The notes below the pieces were generated by a model. The model was not told the origin of the DNA and made no database searches. It was given only the letters and a program-made list of their open reading frames with translations. Positions 1 to 5,348 of a DNA stretch of 7,770 nucleotides are shown here, piece by piece. A program made the translations under genes and the position numbers. Each line of letters begins with the position of its first letter. The stretch's first letter is position 1. Source of the DNA: Gammaproteobacteria bacterium (lineage in GTDB: Bacteria > Pseudomonadota > Gammaproteobacteria > Thiohalorhabdales > Thiohalorhabdaceae); NCBI GenBank assembly GCA_018609925.1, contig JAHEOG010000068.1:1-7770 (forward strand), given 5' to 3'.

Positions 1-1163
1 AGGGCCATCCAGGTTCGGTCCGGCTCCTCGATGGAATCCGGCAACTGGCTCCTCATCCGGGCCAGGCACTGCACTCCCCCCCGAATGCTGGCCTGCACGT
101 CCAGGCGATTGGAGACTCCCAGGGACCGGGCGGTGTTCTGGGTCAGCATCATGATGCCCCTCACTCCGGTGGGGCTGCGAGCGCGTGGATCCCAGTGGGA
201 TTCTTGATAGGCCTGGGCGGCCAGCAGGTGCCAGTCGATCTGCGGGTGGTCCTTGGCCACCTTCCGGAAGGCGGCCTGGTACTTGGGCAGCCTGGAGTCG
301 ATGCGTCGACGGAAGGTGGCGATGTCGACGTAGTCGAAGATCTGGACATGACCGTAATAGCGGTCCCGCAGCGCGCCGAGGCGGTTGCGCTTCTCCAGGC
401 CCGCCATCCAGGTCTCGATCTTCGCCTGCAGGGCCTGTGCCCCTTTGGGCAGGGCCCAGGCCAAGCCCTGCTCCTCGCTCAGGGGGAAGGCCACCACCAG
501 CTCGGGATAGTAGCGCCGGTTGAGGGCCACGATGTTGGAATCCGCCACCGTGCAGTCCACCTTGCGCTGCCAAACCCGGGCCATGATCTGCTCCGTGGCG
601 AGGTCGTCGGTGGCCCGCCAGTCCAGCTCGGGGTGCTTCCCTTTTAGCTCCTGTAGTCGCTCCACATAGCTGGAATCCTCCAGCACCAACAGCTCCCGAT
701 CCGCCAGCTCGGCCGGCCCCTCGGGCAGCTTCTGTCCGCGTCGGCAGACCACCTGCTGCTGCACGCTCTGGTAAACCGAGCCGAAAGCGAACCGCTCTTG
801 GCGCGCCTCGGTCCGGGTCAGCCCGGCGGCGGCAAGGTGGCCTCGGCCATTGGCCAAGGCCTCCAGGATCCGCCCAATGTCGTCGATGACGATGATCTTC
901 AGCTGCACCCCGAGCTCCTCCGCGAAGCGCCTGGCCAGCTCGTATTCCAGGCCCTTCCGGGTGCCGCGCTCGATGTAGTAGGTGGTCGGGGCGTTGCGGG
1001 TCAGTACCTTGAGGGTCCCGCTCTCCTGGATGGCGCGCAGGGTGGTATTGGCCTCGGGCGCAGAAGCGTTTTGGCATCCGGCGACGGCGACCAGCAGCAG
1101 AACCGCCAACCGCTTCCCTTTTTTGGGCCGAAGGCAGGAGAAAAGGGGCATGCTACGTAACAA
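1..1163 (-). CDS. mltF: Membrane-bound lytic murein transglycosylase F, lipoprotein (3' end outside window)
   Basis: MltF cleaves the MurNAc-GlcNAc bond of peptidoglycan with 1,6-anhydro product formation and is anchored in the outer membrane. About 387 residues are visible; the E. coli protein is about 518, so the C-terminal end of the lysozyme-like domain is missing at the window edge. Counting from the ATG at 1151, residues 12-25 form a signal peptide ending in the lipobox VAGC (lipidated Cys26). Residues about 38-268 are a periplasmic solute-binding (SBP_bac_3-like) domain, and an SLT domain follows with YQESHWDPRARSPTGVRG. Its Glu317 is the expected catalytic acid. I place the start at TTG 1163 because GGAGG (1174-1170) lies 6 nt before it but 18 nt before the in-frame ATG at 1151; the TTG form adds only MLRS. 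It is divergent from hsp20. No clear promoter was seen for it. The family call is firm; the start is less sure. Confidence 0.93.
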   Translation of the reverse strand, partial: MLRSMPLFSCLRPKKGKRLAVLLLVAVAGCQNASAPEANTTLRAIQESGTLKVLTRNAPTTYYIERGTRKGLEYELARRFAEELGVQLKIIVIDDIGRILEALANGRGHLAAAGLTRTEARQERFAFGSVYQSVQQQVVCRRGQKLPEGPAELADRELLVLEDSSYVERLQELKGKHPELDWRATDDLATEQIMARVWQRKVDCTVADSNIVALNRRYYPELVVAFPLSEEQGLAWALPKGAQALQAKIETWMAGLEKRNRLGALRDRYYGHVQIFDYVDIATFRRRIDSRLPKYQAAFRKVAKDHPQIDWHLLAAQAYQESHWDPRARSPTGVRGIMMLTQNTARSLGVSNRLDVQASIRGGVQCLARMRSQLPDSIEEPDRTWMA

Positions 1164-1174
1164 AGGATTCCTCC
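1161..1174 (-). promoter_or_regulatory. Ribosome-binding site deciding a TTG start for mltF
   Basis: On the minus strand GGAGG (1174-1170) is followed by AATCCT and then TTG (1163-1161), an ideal 6-nt spacing. The next in-frame start, ATG at 1151, is 18 nt from the same motif and has no other Shine-Dalgarno sequence. This favours TTG, although both starts give a workable lipoprotein signal peptide. Confidence 0.6.
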
Positions 1175-1253
1175 GAATGACGTGGCCTCGACAGCCTAAC
1201 GTGACGCATTGGGCCTCGCGAGTGTTCCGAGATGGGGCTTCGGGCCCAAACCT

Positions 1254-1281
1254 CTTGAAAAGCGCCCGGATGTCCCCAAAT
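1254..1281 (+). promoter_or_regulatory. Sigma-32 (RpoH) type heat-shock promoter of hsp20
   Basis: CTTGAAA at 1254-1260 is a perfect match to the RpoH -35 element. After a 13-nt spacer, CCCCAAAT at 1274-1281 matches the -10 consensus CCCCATNT at all but one defined position. Transcription would begin near 1288, giving a leader of about 60 nt before the hsp20 start. A small heat-shock protein gene is a classic RpoH target, which supports the reading. The assignment rests on motif match and context only. Confidence 0.8.
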
Positions 1282-1286
1282 CCGGG
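1265..1286. repeat. Inverted repeat overlapping the hsp20 -10 element
   Basis: CCCGGAT (1265-1271) and ATCCGGG (1280-1286) form a perfect 7-bp inverted repeat around the 8-nt centre GTCCCCAA. The right arm begins inside the -10 element and ends near the predicted start of transcription. It could be an operator for a dimeric repressor or chance symmetry in GC-rich DNA. I recognise no known repressor site in it. Confidence 0.4.
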
Positions 1287-1306
1287 GATAGAAAGCGCAA
1301 TCCATC

Positions 1307-1328
1307 GGCGATCCGCCTACGGATCGCC
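1307..1328 (+). promoter_or_regulatory. Perfect 9-bp hairpin in the hsp20 leader
   Basis: GGCGATCCG (1307-1315) and CGGATCGCC (1320-1328) pair perfectly around the 4-nt loop CCTA. The hairpin lies inside the predicted transcript leader and ends 8 nt before the Shine-Dalgarno sequence GGGAGGAGG (1337-1345). It does not itself cover the ribosome-binding site, so it is more likely to stabilise the mRNA or help set local folding than to act as a classical ROSE thermometer. Confidence 0.5.
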
Positions 1329-1350
1329 CACCCAACGGGAGGAGGCAGTC

Positions 1351-1803
1351 ATGGCCCTTAGCCGCTACGATCCGCTGCGCACCCTGTCCCAGCTCCAGAG
1401 CGAGATGAACCGCTTGTTCGATCACCGCCTGGAAGACGAGGACAGCCCCGGCCCAAGCGCCGCGGTGGCGAGCGATTGGAGCCCGCCGGTGGACGTCGCC
1501 GAGGACACCGATCAGTACATGATCACCGCCGATGTCCCCGGAGTGGATCCCGACAGCATCGAGGTCACCCTGGAGAACGGGATCCTGACCCTGCGCGGGG
1601 AGCGTCAGCCCGAGCAGAGCGAGGAAGAGCTCGCCAAGTACAAGCGATTGGAGCGGGTCCGCGGGACCTTCTACCGGCGGTTCACCCTGCCCGACACCGC
1701 CGACTCGGAGAAGGTCCAGGCCCGCTGCCGCAACGGGGTGCTGGCGATCTCGATCCCCAAGCAGGAACGGGTGCAGCCCCGCAAGATCGAGGTGGAATCC
1801 TAA
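1351..1803 (+). CDS. Small heat-shock protein, Hsp20/alpha-crystallin family
   Basis: This is an ATP-independent cytoplasmic holdase that binds unfolding proteins and passes them to DnaK/ClpB. The protein has 150 residues, normal for bacterial class A small Hsps. The N-terminal arm (1-45) begins MALSRYDPLR with an amphipathic helix typical of the family. The alpha-crystallin domain spans about 46-138 and includes PPVDVAEDTDQY, ENGILTLRGER and the conserved RNGVLAISIPK strand. The tail ends RKIEVES, with I-E-V as the I/V-x-I/V oligomerisation motif. The start is well defined by GGGAGGAGG at 1337-1345, 5 nt upstream. The open frame runs further upstream (to about 982), but that part is antisense to mltF and lacks a ribosome-binding site. 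It is preceded by an RpoH-type promoter and followed 147 nt later by cbpA. Confidence 0.96.
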   Translation: MALSRYDPLRTLSQLQSEMNRLFDHRLEDEDSPGPSAAVASDWSPPVDVAEDTDQYMITADVPGVDPDSIEVTLENGILTLRGERQPEQSEEELAKYKRLERVRGTFYRRFTLPDTADSEKVQARCRNGVLAISIPKQERVQPRKIEVES

Positions 1804-1813
1804 AGCCTCACCC

Positions 1814-1912
1814 GGTCCCGGTCGGGGACCGTCCCCGCTAGGTCGGGGAGGGGTTTCGCTCCCGGGGGAGCCGAGCGAACAGGGGACTTCCCCTGTTTCC
1901 CGTTCGGCTCGG
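1814..1912 (+). promoter_or_regulatory. Cluster of inverted repeats between hsp20 and cbpA
   Basis: The 147-nt gap contains several consecutive inverted repeats. GGTCCC/GGGACC (1814-1819, 1825-1830) competes with CGGGGA/TCCCCG (1823-1828, 1832-1837). GGGAG/CTCCC (1846-1850, 1859-1863) follows. The largest is a composite hairpin at 1871-1912: CCGAGCGAAC pairs with GTTCGGCTCGG (one bulged G), enclosing AGGGG-ACTT-CCCCT. None is followed by a T-tract, so it is not a canonical intrinsic terminator. It may attenuate or process the hsp20-cbpA transcript. No promoter was recognised for cbpA, so read-through from hsp20 is plausible. Confidence 0.45.
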
Positions 1913-1950
1913 ACGCAACGCGGACCTTTCAGGCCTGCCCGGAGAGCCGC

Positions 1951-2943
1951 ATGGAGTACAAGGACTACTACAAGATCCTCGGCGTGTCCCGCGATGCCGG
2001 TGACGACGAGATCAAACGAGCCTATCGCAAGCTCGCCCACAAGTATCATCCGGATGTCAGCGAGGAGCCCGACGCCGAGGAGCGCTTCAAGGAGGTCAAG
2101 GAGGCCTATGAGGTCCTGTCCGATCCCGAGAAGCGCGCCGCCTACGACCAGCTCGGCTCCGGATGGCAGCAGGGCGAGTCCTTCGAGCCCCCGCCGGGGT
2201 GGGAGTCGGTCTTCGGCTTCGGCGGCGGCGAAGCCCGCTCGGGTAGCGCCGGCATGGGCGGTATGGGCGGCATGGGCGCCGAGGAGTTCAGCGAGTTCTT
2301 CGAGAACCTGTTCGGCGGCGGGCTGGGCGGACTGGGAGGCCGAGGGGCCGCGTGGGGCGGTCCCGGCGGGTTCACCGCTCAGGGGGAGGATAGCCACGCC
2401 CGGATCGAGATCCCCCTGGAGGAGGCCTATCGGGGGGGCCAGCGCCGCATCCAGCTGCGGGTCCCGGAGAGAGACGAGCGCGGCCAGGTGGTCAATCGGA
2501 CCCGCAGCCTGGACGTGAACATCCCGGCCGGGATCCGGGACGGGCAGCAGATCCGGCTGGGCGGGCAGGGTCGCCCCGGGATGGGCGGCGGCCCCGCCGG
2601 GGACCTCTACCTGGAGGTCCACATCCAGCCCCATCGCCACTTCCAGGTGGACGGCAAGGACATCTACCTGCACCTGCCCATCGCCCCCTGGGAAGCCGGC
2701 CTGGGCGATCGGGTGCCGGTGCCCACGCTCGGCGGCACAGTCCAGCTCAACATCCCCCGCGGGGCCCAGTCGGGGCAGAAGCTGCGGCTCAAGGGACGAG
2801 GGCTGCCGGGTAGCCATCCGGGCGACCAGTACGTGATCCTCCAGATCAAGGTCCCCCGGCCGGAGAACGAGGATCAGGAGGCCCGCTACCGCCAGCTGGC
2901 CGAGGCGATGCCGTTCAACCCGCGCGCGCATCTGGGGGTGTGA
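1951..2943 (+). CDS. cbpA: DnaJ-like co-chaperone CbpA (curved-DNA-binding protein)
   Basis: CbpA is a J-domain protein that stimulates DnaK ATPase, delivers substrates and, in E. coli, also binds curved DNA in the nucleoid. The 330-residue protein has a J domain at about 1-68 with the essential HPD at 33-35. A Gly/Phe-rich linker at about 69-145 includes a (GMG)n run and FFENLFGGG. Two beta-rich C-terminal substrate-binding domains (about 148-222 and 225-303) carry DVNIPAGIRDGQQIRL and LNIPRGAQSGQKLRLKG. The CxxCxGxG zinc-finger repeats of true DnaJ are absent, which places it in the CbpA class. It is slightly longer than E. coli CbpA (306), mainly in the Gly-rich linker. GGAGAG lies about 5 nt before the ATG. 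It is followed after 3 nt by a gene whose N-terminus resembles CbpM, its usual regulator. Confidence 0.95.
   Translation: MEYKDYYKILGVSRDAGDDEIKRAYRKLAHKYHPDVSEEPDAEERFKEVKEAYEVLSDPEKRAAYDQLGSGWQQGESFEPPPGWESVFGFGGGEARSGSAGMGGMGGMGAEEFSEFFENLFGGGLGGLGGRGAAWGGPGGFTAQGEDSHARIEIPLEEAYRGGQRRIQLRVPERDERGQVVNRTRSLDVNIPAGIRDGQQIRLGGQGRPGMGGGPAGDLYLEVHIQPHRHFQVDGKDIYLHLPIAPWEAGLGDRVPVPTLGGTVQLNIPRGAQSGQKLRLKGRGLPGSHPGDQYVILQIKVPRPENEDQEARYRQLAEAMPFNPRAHLGV
2251..2277 (+). repeat. Three tandem 9-nt units in the cbpA Gly-rich linker
   Basis: GGCATGGGC, GGTATGGGC and GGCATGGGC lie head to tail and encode three consecutive Gly-Met-Gly units (residues 101-109). The unit is a whole number of codons, so copy-number changes would keep the frame and only change linker length. 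Confidence 0.7.
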
Positions 2944-2946
2944 GCC

Positions 2947-4206
2947 ATGGCCCAGCCACCGGCGCCCATTACTGGCGTGGTCCTCGACGAGCGCACCGTC
3001 TACACCCTGGGGGAGCTGAGCCGGGCCAGCGGCCTGGGAGCGGACCAGCTCCGGCTCATGGTCCGGGTAGGCATCCTGGACCCCCTGGAGCGCCGGGAGG
3101 CCCCCTGGCGGTTCTCCGGACGCTCCGTAACCCGCCTCCAGGCCGCTCTGCGCCTGCAGCGGGACCTGGAGCTCAATCCGGAGGGGCGCTTCGAGCCGGT
3201 CACCCGCGAGCCCGTGGATGACGGCTGGGGCAGCCGCGACCTCGATCCCCCCCGCCTGCAGACCCAGGTGGCCCACGACGCCGCACGCACGGCGATCGCC
3301 TGGAACGACTCCCCCGATCTGCCCTTCGACCGCTCCGTAAACCCCTACCGCGGCTGCGAGCACGGCTGCGTCTACTGCTACGCCCGCCCGAGCCACGCCT
3401 ACTGGGACCTCTCCCCGGGGCTGGACTTCGAGAGCCGGATCCTGGCCAAGCCCGATGCGCCGCGGCTTCTGGAGGAGGAGCTGGCGCAGCCGGACTACCA
3501 ATGCGCGCCCATGGCCCTGGGCACCAACACCGATCCCTACCAGCCCCTGGAGAAGCGCTACCGGATCACCCGTCAGGTCCTGGAGGTTTTGCAGCGCAGC
3601 CGGCATCCCGTCTCGGTCGTCACCAAGTCCGCGCTGGTGGAGCGGGATCTCGACATCCTCGCCGCCATGGCGCGGGAGGATCTGGCCACGGTCACGGTCT
3701 CGGTGACCACCTTCGACCGCGAGCTGTCCCGGCGCATGGAGCCCCGGGCGGCGGCCCCCAACCGTCGCCTGACCACCATCCGGACCTTGGCCGAGGCGGG
3801 GATCCCGGTGGGGGTGCTGGTGGCACCGGTGGTACCGGTGCTCACCGATGGCGAGATGGAGGTCATCCTGGAGGCCGTGGCCGCTGCGGGAGCCACCAGC
3901 GCGGGCTACGTCCTGCTGCGTCTGCCGCACGAGGTGGAGGGCCTGTTCCGGGAGTGGCTGACCGCCCACTACCCGCTGAAGGCCAACCACGTTATGAGCC
4001 GGCTGACCGAGGCCCGCGAGGGCCGCGCCAACGATCCCGAGTTCGGCACGCGAATGACCGGCACCGGGGCCTACGCGGAGATGATCGCCCGGCGCTTCGA
4101 CCTGGCCTGCCGGCGCCTCGGCCTGAGCGCCCGCGAACGGGTCCTGGATAGCACCCGCTTCACGGCGCCTCCCCCGCCCTCCGGGACCCAGCTCAGCCTC
4201 CTCTGA
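2947..4206 (+). CDS. Fusion: CbpM/MerR-like chaperone-modulator domain plus PA0069-family radical SAM protein
   Basis: The 419-residue protein combines two normally separate proteins. Residues about 17-77 match CbpM, the specific inhibitor and partner of CbpA: a MerR-like helix-turn-helix (YTLGELSRASGLGADQLRLM), then VGILDP, then a conserved W (W54) and a helix RLQAALRLQRDLELN. Residues about 78-400 match the PA0069/Rv2578c-type radical SAM family, distantly related to spore photoproduct lyase: GRFEPVTREPVDDGWG, NDSPDLPFDRSVNPYRG, the 4Fe-4S/SAM motif C137-EHG-C141-VY-C144, LGTNTDPYQP and VTKSALVERDLDIL. The enzyme family has no established substrate that I know of. The ATG is 3 nt after the cbpA stop, with GGGGGTG inside the end of cbpA, so the two are probably translationally coupled. 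The C-terminal part of CbpM and the first residues of the radical SAM protein are missing at the join. The frame is uninterrupted. Confidence 0.93.
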   Translation: MAQPPAPITGVVLDERTVYTLGELSRASGLGADQLRLMVRVGILDPLERREAPWRFSGRSVTRLQAALRLQRDLELNPEGRFEPVTREPVDDGWGSRDLDPPRLQTQVAHDAARTAIAWNDSPDLPFDRSVNPYRGCEHGCVYCYARPSHAYWDLSPGLDFESRILAKPDAPRLLEEELAQPDYQCAPMALGTNTDPYQPLEKRYRITRQVLEVLQRSRHPVSVVTKSALVERDLDILAAMAREDLATVTVSVTTFDRELSRRMEPRAAAPNRRLTTIRTLAEAGIPVGVLVAPVVPVLTDGEMEVILEAVAAAGATSAGYVLLRLPHEVEGLFREWLTAHYPLKANHVMSRLTEAREGRANDPEFGTRMTGTGAYAEMIARRFDLACRRLGLSARERVLDSTRFTAPPPPSGTQLSLL

Positions 4207-4223
4207 GGGCTCCGCAGGCGGGC

Positions 4224-4730
4224 CTAGTAGGGTCGCCCCGCCTCCACGAGCCGCTCCCGCCAGAACGCCCGCTCCAGCTCGGCCCGCTCGACCCGTCCCC
4301 CCCTCTTGGGGGCGTGGATGAACCGGCCATCGCCCAGATACAGGCCGACATGGGCCACCTTGTCGGCGAAGCGGAAGAACAGCAGGTCCCCGGGTCGCAG
4401 CCGCTCGGGATCGACCGGCTCACTCCGGCGCCGCTGCCGGGCCACCGTCCGGGGCAGATCCACCCCGGCCCGATCGTAGGCAAAGTGGACCAGACCGCTG
4501 CAGTCGAAGGCTCCAGGGCCGTCGCCGCCGAAGCGGTAGGGGACCCCTTCCTGGGCCCGGGCCGCCTCCACGGCCCGGGCCGCCGGGGCGGCGTCGGCGG
4601 ACGGGACAGCCCCGGCTTCGGCCCCCTCGGGCTCGGGGGTTCGGGGGCTCGGGCCGCAAGCGGTAACGACGACCGACAAAAGGGCGGGGCCGACCCAGCG
4701 GACCATCGGCTCTCCGGCCAGGCGGCGCAT
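4224..4730 (-). CDS. NlpC/P60 family lipoprotein, putative murein endopeptidase
   Basis: Members of this family are cysteine peptidases that cut peptidoglycan stem peptides or crosslinks; Spr/MepS is the E. coli model. The 168-residue form starting at 4730 has a signal peptide ending in lipobox VTAC (Cys25) and a Pro/Ala-rich linker at about 26-50. The NlpC/P60 domain covers about 52-165, with FDCSGLV (catalytic Cys77), LRPGDLLFFR, and AHVGLYLGDGRFIHAP (His127 and His139 completing the triad). I chose the ATG at 4730 because GGAGGGG lies just upstream with 6 nt between GGAGG and the ATG. An in-frame ATG at 4706 with GGAGAG is a real alternative and also gives a good signal peptide; the further ATG at 4775 has no ribosome-binding site. 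It lies 78 nt after the YbhB-like gene and converges with the fusion gene, 17 nt apart. Confidence 0.92.
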   Translation of the reverse strand: MRRLAGEPMVRWVGPALLSVVVTACGPSPRTPEPEGAEAGAVPSADAAPAARAVEAARAQEGVPYRFGGDGPGAFDCSGLVHFAYDRAGVDLPRTVARQRRRSEPVDPERLRPGDLLFFRFADKVAHVGLYLGDGRFIHAPKRGGRVERAELERAFWRERLVEAGRPY

Positions 4731-4808
4731 GATTCCCCTCCGGGGCGTCCCCCGCTTGTACCAGAGAAGGCCCATTCCGGGGAAGGCGAATTCCGGCCAA
4801 CGCGGGGA

Positions 4809-5273
4809 TCAGCGCTCGTAGAGCCCCACCAGCCGGGCCTCGTCCAGGACATGGTCCCGGGCCATTCGCTCCACCTCGGGGACCCGGGTCCCGTCCGGGC
4901 TGTCCAGTGAGGTCACGCCCAGGGCAAGGACGCGGAAGTGGTACTGGTGCGGCCCATGCCCCGGTGGCGGGCACGGCCCGCCCCAGGCCGCCCGGCCGAA
5001 GTCATTGGTGCCCTCCGGGTAGCGGCTGGGCCCGTCCGGAGCGGAATGACCGCTCTCCAGGTAGGTCACCTCGGCGGGGATGTCGTAGATCGCCCAGTGG
5101 GCGAAGGTGCCTCCGGGTGCATCGGGGTCGTCGCAGACGAGCGCGAAGCTCTGGGTGCCCTCCGGGGCGCCCTGCCACTGCAGGGGCGGGGACCGGTCGC
5201 TTCCCTCGCAGGAGTGCTCGGCGGGGATGGGCTCGCCCTCACCGAAGGCGGTGCTGGTCAGACGCATGGCCAT
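4809..5273 (-). CDS. YbhB/YbcL family Raf-kinase-inhibitor-like protein (PEBP fold)
   Basis: The 154-residue protein belongs to the phosphatidylethanolamine-binding-protein superfamily. Bacterial members have an anion-binding pocket but no settled function. The hallmarks are present: SPPLQWQGAPEGTQSFAL, the ligand-site motif DPDAPGG (49-55) followed by HWAIYDIP, and GPCPPPGHGPHQYHF (99-113). The C-terminal helix is DHVLDEARLVGLYER. No signal peptide is visible, so it is probably cytoplasmic. GAGGAGGAGG immediately upstream supports the ATG at 5273; a second in-frame ATG two codons later is also possible. It lies 75 nt downstream of amrS on the same strand and is probably cotranscribed with it. 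No functional link to AmmeMemoRadiSam can be read from the sequence. Confidence 0.94.
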   Translation of the reverse strand: MAMRLTSTAFGEGEPIPAEHSCEGSDRSPPLQWQGAPEGTQSFALVCDDPDAPGGTFAHWAIYDIPAEVTYLESGHSAPDGPSRYPEGTNDFGRAAWGGPCPPPGHGPHQYHFRVLALGVTSLDSPDGTRVPEVERMARDHVLDEARLVGLYER

Positions 5274-5348
5274 GGCCCTCCTCCTCTGGGATTGGGGTTA
5301 GCTTGGTTGCCGTGTCTTCGAACCGGGCCCGCGGAGGCGTTGGCGGGG

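Noticed and set aside
982..1350. Upstream extension of the hsp20 reading frame, giving a 273-residue protein
   Set aside because: The extension is antisense to mltF and runs across the RpoH-type promoter. GGGAGGAGG five nt before the ATG at 1351 and the typical Hsp20 N-terminus fix the start there.
1288..1350. ROSE-type RNA thermometer before hsp20
   Set aside because: The only strong stem (1307-1328) leaves the Shine-Dalgarno at 1337-1345 free, and I found no good pyrimidine-rich partner upstream that would pair with it.
1846..1912. Intrinsic terminator after hsp20
   Set aside because: The hairpins are strong, but none is followed by a run of T residues on the plus strand.
1153..3990. A 945-codon open frame on the minus strand antisense to hsp20, cbpA and the fusion gene
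   Set aside because: The opposite strand encodes three clearly recognisable proteins over the whole stretch. The antisense frame is low-complexity (Gly/Ala/His/Asp/Leu-rich) with no domain signature, a usual by-product of strong third-position GC bias.
2947..4206. Spore photoproduct lyase
   Set aside because: The radical SAM domain is distantly related to that family, but NDSPDLPFDRSVNPYRGCEH and LGTNTDPYQP are hallmarks of the PA0069/Rv2578c group, which occurs in non-sporulating bacteria.
4192..4207. Short hairpin CTCAG/CTGAG at the end of the fusion gene as a bidirectional terminator
   Set aside because: Five base pairs without a T-tract on either strand is too weak, and it overlaps the last codons and stop of the gene.
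4774..4796. Direct repeat ATTCCGG (4774-4780, 4790-4796) upstream of the NlpC/P60 gene as an operator
   Set aside because: Seven bases repeated once in GC-rich DNA is near chance, and there is no recognisable promoter between or beside the copies.
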